A model generated the notes under the pieces. The model was given only the letters and a program-made list of their open reading frames with translations, did not search any database and was not told the DNA's origin. Below, piece after piece: positions 42,009 through 52,500 of a stretch of 64,000 nucleotides of DNA. This DNA comes from Shewanella atlantica (GTDB taxonomy: Bacteria; Pseudomonadota; Gammaproteobacteria; Enterobacterales; Shewanellaceae): positions 186,001 through 250,000 of the forward strand of contig NZ_RXNV01000002.1 in the NCBI RefSeq assembly GCF_003966265.1. Reading direction: 5' to 3'. The translations under genes were made by a program, and so were the position numbers. Numbering within the stretch: the stretch's first letter is position 1; each line of letters begins with the position of its first letter.

Positions 42009-42599
42009 ATGTTAATATTTCGCCCATTGCTCATTGCCTATAAAGGTTACTCTTTGTACAAGAATATTGCGGGAGTCTTACTCTGCTTATTAATGCTGAA
42101 TGCTTGTGTTGCCTATCCGACGACCAGAACCTACTTTAAGCCTGATCTTAATGATGGCCAACTCACACCATCTATGGGGTGTGGCTACCATACAACAAAA
42201 GGTGATGCGATTATCAAAACCCTCGGGGATGCGACTCTCACTGTGATGCCAGAATATGTTTCCGGAGAAAAGCTGAAAATTACCCTGCTGGTAAGAAGCA
42301 AATCCAAAGCTGATGTCAATGCTCTGTTACCCGATGGCATCTTTGTCAGCTTATCGAATACTTTATCTGAAATCTATCCGGCTAAATTATCCGTCACCGA
42401 ACAGGAATCGGCAGCGGGGGAGCATTTCAGTCAATGGCATGTTTTGGTATTCCCATTGTCTGTTGATGAGATAGAAACGTTTAAGTTGACGATACCCTGG
42501 AGTAACTCAAGCGACCCATCGTCTGAGGATGGTCTGTTAAACTTTAATTTTGAAAAAGTCGAAGTTGCAGACTTTTATTACAACTCAATAAACTGTTAG
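42009..42599 (+). CDS. Hypothetical lipoprotein
   Basis: A 196-residue protein with a long N-terminal region (positive residues, then a hydrophobic core at about 18-32) ending in a lipobox-like LNAC (Cys33). This suggests an exported lipoprotein. The mature part is beta-rich with no motif that I recognise; single cysteines occur at GCGYH and at the C-terminus (NC). There is no clear Shine-Dalgarno. It lies alone after the MbaA-like gene and may be unrelated to it. Confidence 0.55.
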   Translation: MLIFRPLLIAYKGYSLYKNIAGVLLCLLMLNACVAYPTTRTYFKPDLNDGQLTPSMGCGYHTTKGDAIIKTLGDATLTVMPEYVSGEKLKITLLVRSKSKADVNALLPDGIFVSLSNTLSEIYPAKLSVTEQESAAGEHFSQWHVLVFPLSVDEIETFKLTIPWSNSSDPSSEDGLLNFNFEKVEVADFYYNSINC

Positions 42600-42825
42600 T
42601 CCTGTTTAACTCGCTAACTTCAAATATTGTGTACAGCAGCTGTTGATATAGCGCTTTTATTCGACCGAAGAGAACCGCTTAGCTTGTACCCAGGCAGGTG
42701 AGAGCGGTCGGTGATAACTTGCCGGCGGTTATTCTGTTATAATCAACTTTAAATTTTTGTATAGGCCTTTGATTGCTGTCATTGGCCTGAACAGATACTT
42801 ATCAATTATCACTCTGAGATTTTAC

Positions 42826-44214
42826 ATGTCATTTTCTACACTCGGATTAAGCGCTCCTATCTTAAGTGCTATTAGCGAACAGGGCTATGTCACGCCTACG
42901 CCTATTCAAGCGGAGGCCATTCCGCTGGCGCTTAAAGGCAAGAACCTAATTGCTGCAGCGCAAACAGGTAGTGGCAAGACTGCCACATTTGTGTTGCCAA
43001 TCCTTGAGTTATTGGCCAGTGGTGAAACCCAACGTAAAAAACGCGCTCGAGCGCTTATTTTAACGCCTACACGTGAGTTGGCTGTGCAGGTTTGCCAGAG
43101 TATTGAGGCATACGGTAAGCATCTTAATCTGAAGTCTATGGCGATATATGGTGGTGTAGATTATGCGCCGCAAAAGCAGGCGTTAATTGATGGTGTCGAC
43201 ATTGTCGTGGCGACACCGGGCCGTTTGAGAGACCTGTACACACAAAGAGCGATTCATTTCGATGAAATAGAGTTACTAGTCCTCGACGAAGCTGACAGAA
43301 TGCTCGATATGGGTTTTATCGAAGACATTAATAAGATCATAGATACTTTGCCTGAAGAGAGGCAAAACCTGTTATTTTCGGCAACGCTGTCAAGGCAAGT
43401 GAGAGAACTGGCCAAGGACACAATACCCAACGCCATTCAGCTATCCGTCACTAAAAAAAGTGAAGGGAAGCCTAATATTGATCAGTGGCTGGTGACAGTA
43501 GATAAAGATAAGAAGTCTGCGTTGCTGAGTCATCTTATCCAAGAAAACAGTTGGCCACAGGCACTGATCTTTATCGAGACTAAACACGGCGCTGCTAAGC
43601 TTGTGAGCCAGCTTGAGAAGCGTGGCATCGAAGCCGAGGCGATTCACAGTGGCCGTACACAGGCAATTCGCGAGCAGATCTTAGCTGACTTCAAAGTGGG
43701 TAAGGTTAAATATCTAATCTCTACCGGGATCTCTGCTCGCGGTATCGATATCGATGAACTGCCGTTAGTCATTAATTATGACTTACCGTTTCCGGCCGAT
43801 GAATATGTACATCGTATCGGTCGTACGGGCCGAGCGGGTGCTGCGGGTGAAGCCATCTCCTTGGTGTCAAAAGATGATTTTAAAAATCTGTGTATGATTG
43901 AAAAGCGTTTAGATCATCTTATTGAGAGAAGGGTAGTTGAAGGGTTTGAACCGCGTAAAGTCGTGCCGGTTTCAATTTTGAACTTCGTGCCAAAAAATAA
44001 GCCGGTCAGAGATACTCTATCTAAAGATGAGCGAGGAAGCGTTAAATCAACAAAACCTGACTATTCTAAGCATGACTCTTCCAAAGATAAGTTTTCAAAA
44101 GATAAGTCTTCAAGAAACAGCGCTTCAAAAAATCGGTCTTCGAGTAATAAGCGATCTGATAACAGAGAAAGTTCAGCAGATAACAAGTTGCCGCTTAATC
44201 CCTGGAATCGTTAA
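42826..44214 (+). CDS. DEAD-box RNA helicase, RhlE type
   Basis: A 462-residue ATP-dependent RNA helicase. Motifs in order: Q motif (TPTPIQAEAIP, about 23-33), Walker A AAQTGSGKT (about 44-52), PTRELA (81-86), VLDEADRMLDMGF with the DEAD box at 154-157, SAT (FSATLSRQ), and HRIGRTGRAG near residue 340. The C-terminal 60 residues are a low-complexity Lys/Ser/Arg tail, probably RNA-binding. The start is set at the ATG of MSFSTLGLSAP; 23 upstream open codons lack family similarity. RhlE-type proteins work in ribosome assembly and RNA decay. Confidence 0.92.
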   Translation: MSFSTLGLSAPILSAISEQGYVTPTPIQAEAIPLALKGKNLIAAAQTGSGKTATFVLPILELLASGETQRKKRARALILTPTRELAVQVCQSIEAYGKHLNLKSMAIYGGVDYAPQKQALIDGVDIVVATPGRLRDLYTQRAIHFDEIELLVLDEADRMLDMGFIEDINKIIDTLPEERQNLLFSATLSRQVRELAKDTIPNAIQLSVTKKSEGKPNIDQWLVTVDKDKKSALLSHLIQENSWPQALIFIETKHGAAKLVSQLEKRGIEAEAIHSGRTQAIREQILADFKVGKVKYLISTGISARGIDIDELPLVINYDLPFPADEYVHRIGRTGRAGAAGEAISLVSKDDFKNLCMIEKRLDHLIERRVVEGFEPRKVVPVSILNFVPKNKPVRDTLSKDERGSVKSTKPDYSKHDSSKDKFSKDKSSRNSASKNRSSSNKRSDNRESSADNKLPLNPWNR

Positions 44215-44263
44215 CTGGCTTGATTTCAAATAGGCCACTCATTTTTGGGCGGACTCAATGATA

Positions 44264-44290
44264 AAAAAGCGACCTAAGTGTCGCTTTTTC
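44264..44290 (+). terminator. Terminator after the helicase gene
   Basis: AAAAAGCGAC/GTCGCTTTTT, ten pairs with a CTAAGT-type loop and T-run, 50 bases after the stop. Confidence 0.9.
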
Positions 44291-44399
44291 ATTTTATCGT
44301 CGTATTCATGTGGTTGAGGCGAGAGTTTACTTGCGTATTGCTTGCTTAACTCCTATGATCCACACGTTTTTATTTCATGCATCTACAACAGGCAACTTC

Positions 44400-45614
44400 A
44401 TGCTTAACTCTCCGCTTTCACCTAGCTCGACAGAATTGGTTATCAGTGTATTAGAAATGGTCTTATCTGAAGGTAAACCTTTAGACAGAGCCTATTCGGT
44501 ACACTTTTCAGGCCTACAACTTGCGCCATCAGAACAGGCCCGTATCACCAAGGTTGCCGGAGATATCTTACGTAGATTGAACTTGTACTGTTTCCTGTCC
44601 GATGTAAAACCCGAAGAGATGTCTCGTTTGGGAACGCGTCTGATAAATGCATGGCATCTGTTTCATGAGCTTGAATTACCTAAGCTGCAATATTCTCTGC
44701 CTCTTGCTGAAGCCGAATATTTTGCCCGTCTCGAAGAGGCGAAGAAGCAACCGGCACTTTGGGATGGTTGTCCCGAGTGGCTCGATGAGATGGGCCAAGC
44801 TCAGCTTGGCGAAGCGTGGGCAAAAGAGCGTGCGGCATTAAATACGCTACCTAAGCGTTTTATTCGTACTAACTTACTCAAGTGTACCCGTGAGGAGTTA
44901 GCCAAGAAGTTACGTAACGAGCAGGTTCAAACCCAGGAAGTTGAAGGGGTGGATACCGCGTTAGAGGTCACTTCTGACTCCGCCCTGTTCCGCACTGAGA
45001 GCTTTAAAAAGGGTTGGTTCGAGCAGCAAGATGCAGGCTCTCAAATGGTTGCAGCCGCTGTCGATGCTAAACCGGGTATGCGTGTCATCGATGCTTGCGC
45101 TGGAGCGGGTGGTAAAACATTATCTATCGCGTCTCAAATGAAGGGCAAGGGCCGCTTATTAGCGATGGATGTCGAACAGTGGAAACTCGATAGCCTCAAG
45201 CAACGTGCGCGACGTGCTAACGCCGATAATATCGAGACTCGTATCATTGCAAGTAGCAAGACGATTAAGCGTCTTAAGCTCAGCGCCGACCGTGTTTTGC
45301 TGGATGTACCTTGCTCAGGTCTGGGTGTACTTAAACGTAACCCTGACGCTAAGTGGCGCGATACGCCAGAGCGTTTACCGGTTTTGGTTGAGCTACAGAA
45401 GCATATCTTACAAAGCTACAGTCGTATGGTGAAAGTTGGTGGTATCTTGGTTTATGCCACATGTTCAATCATGCCGGAGGAAAACCGTAATCAGGTCGAT
45501 GCTTTCCTTGCTGAAAATGATCATTTTAAGTTTATCGAAGATGAGACTATCAGCGTTGCAGACTCAGGCTTCGATGGATTTTACTTAGCAAAACTCGAGC
45601 GTATCGCTGAGTAA
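44400..45614 (+). CDS. RsmB/NOP-family RNA cytosine-5 methyltransferase
   Basis: A 404-residue S-adenosylmethionine-dependent m5C methyltransferase. The N-terminal region (about 1-150) resembles an RsmB-type helical domain. The catalytic domain has the SAM loop DACAGAGGKTL, motif IV DVPCSGLGVLKRNPDAKW and motif VI ATCSIMPEEN with the nucleophilic cysteine. The start is the ATG of MLNSPLSPSS, with an AGG sequence eight bases upstream. The target is probably rRNA but could be tRNA; it is not clearly RsmB, which has a NusB-like domain and lies next to fmt. Confidence 0.88.
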   Translation: MLNSPLSPSSTELVISVLEMVLSEGKPLDRAYSVHFSGLQLAPSEQARITKVAGDILRRLNLYCFLSDVKPEEMSRLGTRLINAWHLFHELELPKLQYSLPLAEAEYFARLEEAKKQPALWDGCPEWLDEMGQAQLGEAWAKERAALNTLPKRFIRTNLLKCTREELAKKLRNEQVQTQEVEGVDTALEVTSDSALFRTESFKKGWFEQQDAGSQMVAAAVDAKPGMRVIDACAGAGGKTLSIASQMKGKGRLLAMDVEQWKLDSLKQRARRANADNIETRIIASSKTIKRLKLSADRVLLDVPCSGLGVLKRNPDAKWRDTPERLPVLVELQKHILQSYSRMVKVGGILVYATCSIMPEENRNQVDAFLAENDHFKFIEDETISVADSGFDGFYLAKLERIAE

Positions 45615-45651
45615 TTCAAACCAATTGATTTCACATTTATTATGCTTTGAT

Positions 45652-45688
45652 TAATCAATCAGCTACGCCCTGTTTGGCTGATTGATTA
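45652..45688 (+). terminator. Hairpin after the methyltransferase gene
   Basis: TAATCAATCAGC/GCTGATTGATTA, 12 perfect pairs with a 13-base loop, followed by CTCTTTAT. Probable terminator. Confidence 0.65.
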
Positions 45689-45872
45689 CTCTTTATATGT
45701 AGCGATATTATTTTCTCTCCAATGCCGATTCTCTTCGGCGTGCAATTACCTGCTTAACTAAACTCGCTTATGAACAAAGTAAAGATTATTTGCCATCTAA
45801 AATTTTGTTTTTGTTTTTTATTACTAAAATATATCGGCTGTTAACTTGACAAGTTGACCAGAGAAAAGCCTT

Positions 45873-45903
45873 CTATGTAAACCTAAATAACTTATTTACA
45901 TAG
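45873..45903. promoter_or_regulatory. Operator-like inverted repeat
   Basis: CTATGTAAA (45873-45881) and TTTACATAG (45895-45903), perfect 9-bp arms with a 13-base spacer, 73 bases upstream of the following start codon. It has the look of a dimeric regulator site; the regulator is unknown. Confidence 0.45.
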
Positions 45904-45976
45904 AGTTTATGATTAGTATATCCTTATCGCTGTCGTAGGATTTTTAAGGATAGAAATCCGTCATTCAGGGGGCTGT

Positions 45977-48232
45977 ATGAGCCTAAGCTATGAATCCATA
46001 ATACCCGTTATTCCGAGCCTGACCGATTCTAACGTCAGTATAAAACGCTACGGCGCGATACTGACCATGCTGTTAGATGGCTCTCCTCTCGAAGATATTC
46101 TTATCGCGCTGGTTCTTCTCGTTGAAGAGGAGAAACTGGGCACGAAAGGGTCGGTGCTGCTATTGAGCGATGACGGTAAACGTCTTCTCAATGGTGCGGC
46201 TCCTAATCTTCCTGATGATTATAATCAAGCGATTCATGGTATTGAAATTGGTGATGGTGTCGGCTCCTGCGGCACAGCGGCATTTACCGGTCAAAGAGTT
46301 ATCGTCGAAGATGTCGAGACTCACCCTTTTTGGGAGCCCTTTAAAGCATTGCCTTTGGCTGCGGGTCTTTATGCTTGTTGGTCTGAGCCTATCAAAGGCA
46401 GTCAGGGGAAAGTTCTGGGTACATTTGCCATGTACTATGACACCATCAAGTCTCCTACCGAGAAAGACCTGTTACTCATTTCTGAAGCAGCCAGACTGGC
46501 GAGTCTGGCCATCGAACGAAGCAGGGCGCTTCAGTTTGAGCGGTTAACGGGAAACATATTTAACCATCTTCCTTTAGGGCTGGTTATCACCGATCTGCAC
46601 TGGACAGCGTTGAATGCTAATCCGGCATTTTACCAGATCACGGCATTTACGCCGGCCGGTGAGATAAAGTTTGACCCGCAAGAGTTTTTTAAGCGATCAG
46701 GGAAAGATACCCTCGATAATATGTTTGCCAGTTTGGCGACAAAAGAGGCTTGGCAGGGTGAGCTCGTAGGTATCAGAGCGACAGGTGAGAGTTTCTATCT
46801 GGAACTGACGGTGACAATTTTTAAGGACCGCGGTTCACAAGAACTATGTTACTCATGGTTGTTTAGCGATATTACTGAGCGTAAACGTGCCTCAGCCCTC
46901 ATAGACTATCAAGCCAATTATGATTCCCTGACGCAACTGGCCAATCGTAATTATCTGTTTAAAATTGTCCAGGCAGAGATCGAGTCTGACAGTTTGACCC
47001 CTGGCTTCGGTTTTATGTTGATGGATCTTGATAATTTTAAGCAGATCAATGACACCTTAGGCCATGACAAGGGCGACCAACTGCTGGTCGAGGTGGCCAA
47101 ACGAATCGAATCCTGTACCAGAGAGCGGGCACTGGTTGCCAGATTAGGCGGTGATGAGTTTGCACTTTTCCTACCGGGTATGGTCAAGGAGAGTGAACTT
47201 GTCCGGCAAGCAATGGTTATCAACGAATGCATTTCTGCACCCTATCTATTAGGTCAGGATAAGCGTGTATCAACCAGTATCAGTATCGGGATTGCCAGGT
47301 TTCCTGAAGATGCAATGAGCCTTGAGCAGGTGCTAAATTGTGCCGATCAGGCGATGTATATTTCAAAGAGTGAGGGGCGTAACTGTTTTCATTTCTTTAC
47401 TCAGCAGATGCAGCAGGATGCCGAACGTACGGCTAAGCTTTATAACGATCTTAAATTTGCCTTAGAATCTAATGCATTCGAACTCTATTACCAACCGATT
47501 GTTTGTCTGGAAGAGAATAAAATAGTTCGTGCCGAAGTGTTATTAAGGTGGGAGCATGAAGGAGCCTTCATCTCACCAGAAGAGTTTATTCCTGTGGCCG
47601 AGAGTAGCGGATTGATCGTCGAGTTGGGTCATTGGGTTCGCAAGGAAGCCATGGCTTCACTGCTGGAATTTAAGCGTAAAGGAATAGAGATCGGATTGTC
47701 GATTAATGTTTCAATGTACGAGTTTTGGTCTCACTCTCTGCAAGACTGTCTAGTCACATCGATCCGTGAAATCGCCGTTGATTTAACCACAGATGTTTTT
47801 CCATTCTACGGTATGACATTAGAGATCACCGAGTCACTCCTGATGAAGCAGCACCAACACCTGATTAATTCACTCCAGAAGCTTAGAGATATGGGGATAG
47901 GAATTGCGGTCGATGATTTTGGTACAGGTTACTCCTCATTATCTTATTTGAGTCATTTTCCCGTGGACCATATCAAGATAGATAAGTGTTTTATTCAAGA
48001 CTCGGGTTCTTCGGTGAAACAGCAGGCGTTGGTGAAAGCCATCACAACCCTGAGTCATGCGCTTGACCTACACGTTATTGCCGAGGGCGTGGAAACTGAA
48101 GAGGAGCTTCAATTTGTTCGCTCTGCAGATATCGAGGCCGTTCAGGGATATTACTTCTATAAACCTATGCCGAAACAGGAATTACTTACCTTATTGAAGT
48201 TACTGCCTGTGATGGAAGTGAACCTCCAATGA
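45977..48232 (+). CDS. GAF-PAS-GGDEF-EAL cyclic-di-GMP enzyme
   Basis: A 751-residue soluble protein with GAF (about residues 30-180), PAS with PAC-like end (about 185-305), GGDEF (about 310-475, RLGGDEFALF intact) and EAL (about 490-740). The EAL motif is the EVL variant (RAEVLLRW). The remaining catalytic residues LEITES, AVDDFGTGYSSL, HIKIDK and AEGVETEEE are retained, so phosphodiesterase activity remains possible. The GAF segment SCGTAAFTGQRVIVEDVETHPFW is of a widespread type with unknown ligand. It is a single gene with an operator-like dyad upstream. Confidence 0.9.
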   Translation: MSLSYESIIPVIPSLTDSNVSIKRYGAILTMLLDGSPLEDILIALVLLVEEEKLGTKGSVLLLSDDGKRLLNGAAPNLPDDYNQAIHGIEIGDGVGSCGTAAFTGQRVIVEDVETHPFWEPFKALPLAAGLYACWSEPIKGSQGKVLGTFAMYYDTIKSPTEKDLLLISEAARLASLAIERSRALQFERLTGNIFNHLPLGLVITDLHWTALNANPAFYQITAFTPAGEIKFDPQEFFKRSGKDTLDNMFASLATKEAWQGELVGIRATGESFYLELTVTIFKDRGSQELCYSWLFSDITERKRASALIDYQANYDSLTQLANRNYLFKIVQAEIESDSLTPGFGFMLMDLDNFKQINDTLGHDKGDQLLVEVAKRIESCTRERALVARLGGDEFALFLPGMVKESELVRQAMVINECISAPYLLGQDKRVSTSISIGIARFPEDAMSLEQVLNCADQAMYISKSEGRNCFHFFTQQMQQDAERTAKLYNDLKFALESNAFELYYQPIVCLEENKIVRAEVLLRWEHEGAFISPEEFIPVAESSGLIVELGHWVRKEAMASLLEFKRKGIEIGLSINVSMYEFWSHSLQDCLVTSIREIAVDLTTDVFPFYGMTLEITESLLMKQHQHLINSLQKLRDMGIGIAVDDFGTGYSSLSYLSHFPVDHIKIDKCFIQDSGSSVKQQALVKAITTLSHALDLHVIAEGVETEEELQFVRSADIEAVQGYYFYKPMPKQELLTLLKLLPVMEVNLQ

Positions 48233-48379
48233 ATGAGTCTGTGATGCAGCTATTTGTATAAAAATCAGCTTGATATATTATTTTTTAGTGATTGTTTCAT
48301 TAATGAATATTAACTGAAAATAGTACAGAGAAGCGTAAGCTATGACTAAGGTCATATTTTAGCTTATTGGGGAATAGCG

Positions 48380-49135
48380 ATGACAAACCATGATAATAAC
48401 AACAGAATTCACAAGTCAGAAAAGATAACCACTTACCGAGTCTGGGACAAACCTAGCCGTTTATTTCACTGGGTGAATGTATTACTGGTATTAAGCTTAG
48501 TCTTTGTCGGTTTAATCATGCTGTTTCGTAAAGATTTAGGCATAGACGCGCTTGAGGCCAAGATTAAACTGAAAGAGTTACACGTCATCATAGGTTACCT
48601 GTTCGCAGCGAATTTATTAGTACGGATCATCTGGGGATTCATGGGTAACCGTTATGCCAAATTCTCTCAAAACATACCCAATATTCGAGCCATCAAACAA
48701 TACAGAGCGGCACTTAAAGATGGACAGAATCCGCAGTATGTAGGACACAATCCGTTAGGTAAGCTTGCTGTTGCGACCATCATGTTGACGCTGACCCTGA
48801 TCATGGCAACAGGGCTTTTCAGGGCCGGTACCGATATCTATTATCCTCCTTTCGGCTCCGCTGTCACTCAGTATATTGCGGCCGATGGCGTCGATGCGAC
48901 GTTAATCAAACCTTATGATGAGACTGGTATAGATAAGAGCAAGCTCGCAGAGATCAAACCTGCTAAGAGTTTCGCAGGTAAAGTTCACCTCTATAGTGTT
49001 TACTTTCTATTGTTCTTAATAGGACTTCATGTTGCCGCTGTTATACAGGCTGAGCGCCGTCATCAACCCGGGATTATCTCAGCGATGTTTTCAGGTAAGA
49101 AGAGTATTAAAGGCCCCATAGAGGATAAAGACTAG
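48380..49135 (+). CDS. Cytochrome b561-domain membrane protein
   Basis: A 251-residue inner-membrane dihaem b-type cytochrome of the Ni-hydrogenase/b561 family. Four membrane helices lie at about 30-52, 65-85, 128-150 and 192-215. Candidate haem-ligand histidines are in LFHWVN, ELHVIIGY, GKVHLYSVY and GLHVAAV. Such proteins pass electrons between the quinone pool and a periplasmic partner, often a small c-type cytochrome. No partner gene is adjacent. A terminator follows. Confidence 0.88.
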   Translation: MTNHDNNNRIHKSEKITTYRVWDKPSRLFHWVNVLLVLSLVFVGLIMLFRKDLGIDALEAKIKLKELHVIIGYLFAANLLVRIIWGFMGNRYAKFSQNIPNIRAIKQYRAALKDGQNPQYVGHNPLGKLAVATIMLTLTLIMATGLFRAGTDIYYPPFGSAVTQYIAADGVDATLIKPYDETGIDKSKLAEIKPAKSFAGKVHLYSVYFLLFLIGLHVAAVIQAERRHQPGIISAMFSGKKSIKGPIEDKD

Positions 49136-49592
49136 TTTTACCACTCGCTGACTCAGCCATTTTCGGGTTTTGACTCGAGTCGTTTACTTGAGCCACCCTT
49201 TTGGGTGGCTTTGTCATATAGATGCTTCATTTAGCTGCTTCATACATTTACTTCACTTAGTTACTTAATATAGATACTTGAATCGATTGGTCTGAGTAGA
49301 AGGGCGCTCATCGATATTCGGTGGGGCACCTCTGTTCAGGCTGTTAAATTCATATTTTCAATTTAATTACTTATCTTCTTTGCAATGCTGCAGGTGATTG
49401 TTTTAATGGATGCTGAGTGTCTCTTTTTCTATTGGTACAGGTTATACCTCAATTATTGATTAAAATAATCTGTAGTCCTTCAAAATCAATGTTATAGTTC
49501 TCCCTTTCGGTTTAATTTTAATGGGCCATTCACTATTTGGTCGTATCTATTAAGTCATAAATTGTCATCAAGATTAGAGCAAGGCGATCTCA
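49136..49592. other. Intergenic region before the SNF2 gene
   Basis: 457 bases containing the cytochrome b561 terminator and then AT-rich sequence with repeated ACTT-type short words (about 49220-49290). No gene is seen. Confidence 0.45.
49191..49213 (+). terminator. Terminator after the cytochrome b561 gene
   Basis: AGCCACCC, TTTT loop, GGGTGGCT and TTTG, 55 bases after the stop. Confidence 0.8.
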
Positions 49593-52500
49593 TTGGTACA
49601 GTTAGAAGAGTATTTTAGTCAGTCTGCAATATTTCATGGTATGCAGTTGTTGTTAGCAGGGATGTTAGTTAAGAGCGAACAGTCAGGTTTAGTTATTCGC
49701 GCCGAGTTTAAGCTCGGCGACGTGAATGCGGCTAATATTCAAGACAGCACTGAAAACAGTACTCAAAACAGGACTCATAAGCCATCGGGTCATGGTTCGG
49801 CTACAAGTATTAATTCTACCTATTCAGCGCTCGATTGGTCTGCAGGGCCTGTTGTCGCATCGACCAACTCTCACTGTACTTGTCACAATGAAGATAAGGC
49901 TTGTAAACATCTGGCCGCCATTGCAATCGACCATATTGCTAAACAATATCCAATAACTCCTTACGCCAGCGATAAAAAAAGACCAGATACGGCAAAAAGA
50001 CTTCTCAGGACAGAGTTAAACCAGCGTTTCGATCCCTATCCCAATATGGCTCGTCACCGGATAATCTATCTCTTGTCTGAAAATCAAGATGGATTATATC
50101 TGTCTGTACATAAAGGTTACCTGAGTAAAACCGGCATTTATTCGATCAAAAGTGATCTGGGTTTAGACGTATTCACAAAAAATATATTACCTAAGTTTGT
50201 CACTCAGGCAGACAGATACTTACTGGATAAGCTATCTACCTTGATTGAGCGATGCAGTGAAATGGAGAAGATCAAACAGCGGGAGGCCGTTTCATTAAAC
50301 CTGAGTGAACTGGCCGGACTCGACTTTATCCGGCACCTGGTTTCGACTCAACGGTGTTTTTGGAAGAAATGTTCAAACCCAGCATTAAAAATTGAGCAGC
50401 ATTATCATCAAGATTTTTTGGATCCGGCACCATTTATTGAGATCGACACCGGATGCTATCTTGATCTTGCAAGCATGAGTCTGATCCTAATCTCCGACTT
50501 TTTTTCGATGCCGGATATTAGCCCAGATGCCGAGTTTGATTGGCAACCACAATTGAGAATTACCCGGCATCATGTGGAGTTCCCTTGGGATGATACGCTT
50601 GCCTTGTCACTTGACCTTGCTAACTTCTCGCTAGCCAATGGTGTCGTGGTTTACTCATTGAGTGAAATTTTTGATTATGCTCAAGAGGTACCACACTGTT
50701 TAAATTTAGCCGCTGAATGGAATATTCAGCTGTCAGAACTGCCATTATTAACCTCGATGTTTGAATCTCCCGTGTGGCAGAGATTTCCCCTTGGTTGTCG
50801 TCTGTTACCGAGTGTATTGAGTGAGCAGATGATAGCCCTCTATCGGTTATCACAGGCGGGCTGGTGCATTGAATTTGATATGAAGAACCGATTCAGCATT
50901 GTTAAAGCCGAGCGTTGGTACGGTGACGTTGCTCAGGATGCTGGTAGTAGAAATTGGTTTGACCTCGAGATCGGTGTTGAAGTCAATGGCCAGAAAATTA
51001 ATCTGTTGCCTTATCTTGTCAAAGCGATTCGTTTGGGACTTGTCGATAATATTGAAGATCAAGATACCATTTTGATGGAGCTCGACAGTGGCGAGCGACT
51101 CTCTTTACCGGTAGATAGGGTCAAACAGATATTAGCCGTACTGGTTGAACTATATGAAGCAAGACCGCTGTCTGATACTGAAACCTTGACACTTCCCATG
51201 CACCAGATGACGCGACTCGCCGAGTTATCTTCACAGATAAAGGGCCAGCAGAAACAATGGCATTGGCAGGGGACTACTTGGTTAAACAATAAAGCACAGC
51301 AGCTTTATTCATATTTAGACAGTACGGAACACAATGATTTTAGTGTGACTCAACCCGATGGCTTAAATGCCAAATTGAGAGAGTATCAACAGCAAGGTTT
51401 GAATTGGTTACAGTTTTTGCAAAACCAGTCTTTCGCCGGGATCCTGGCCGATGATATGGGACTCGGTAAGACCATTCAGACTCTGGCCAGTATTTTACTC
51501 GATAAAGAGTCAGGACGATTGACTAAGCCTTGTTTAGTGGTGGCTCCGACGAGTTTACTGGCAAATTGGTTACATGAGGCGCAGACATTTGCTCCGGCAC
51601 TTAATGTACTCTTGTGGTCGGGTCCCCGACGTCACAAGCTGGGAGCACAAGTAGATGCCACTGATCTATTGATCACAAGTTACGGTACCCTACAGCAGGA
51701 CGCACAATTTTGGGCCGATAAACACTTTCATTTGATCGTACTAGATGAAGCACAAACTATTAAGAATGCCCGCAGTCGTATTGCCAAGGTGGTAGCGAGT
51801 TTATCGTCTACGAATAAACTCTGCTTAACGGGAACGCCACTGGAAAATCATTTAGGCGAATTATGGTCCCTGTTCAATTTTTTGATGCCAGGTTTTTTGG
51901 GAACCTATGCACAGTTTCAGCGTTTGTATCAATTCCCGATAGAAAAAGAGCAAGATGATGAAAGGCGTCAAGCCTTAGTTAAGAGGATCAGTCCTTTTAT
52001 GCTCCGCCGAATAAAATCGGATGTAGCGACCGAACTGCCAGAGAAAACGATAATCAATGAGTACATTAGTTTAACTCAGGAGCAGGGCGATCTTTACGAA
52101 ACTATTCGTTTGACTATGTCCGAAGAGGTGCAGAAAGCGGTGAGGCTTTCCGGCATTAAGAGAAATCGTCTGGCGATAAGCAATGCGTTATTGAAACTCA
52201 GGCAGGTATGTTGTCACCCGCAGCTATTAAAACTGGGACAGAGTCCAATTAGCCAAACTGATGGCGTTATGGCATTGAATGATAGGAATGACAATAGTGA
52301 CGTTATGATTTCGTTTACTCAGGAAGGTGTCGAACAGAGCCTAACCGAGTTTGCTACCAGCTCGGGTAAACTCAATTGGTTAGCTGATAAGCTCCCCTCT
52401 ATGCTTGCTGAAGGGCGCAGAATTCTTATTTTTTCCTCTTTTACCAGCATGCTAACCTTGATAGGTGAACTGTTGGAACAATTAGCCATCACTTATGTGG

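Larger units (their letters stand above)
45615..45976. other. Intergenic region before the GAF-PAS-GGDEF-EAL gene
   Basis: 362 bases holding the hairpin at 45652-45688, an AT-rich stretch, a short ACTTGACAAGT dyad near 45844 and the 9-bp inverted repeat at 45873-45903. No gene is seen. Confidence 0.5.
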
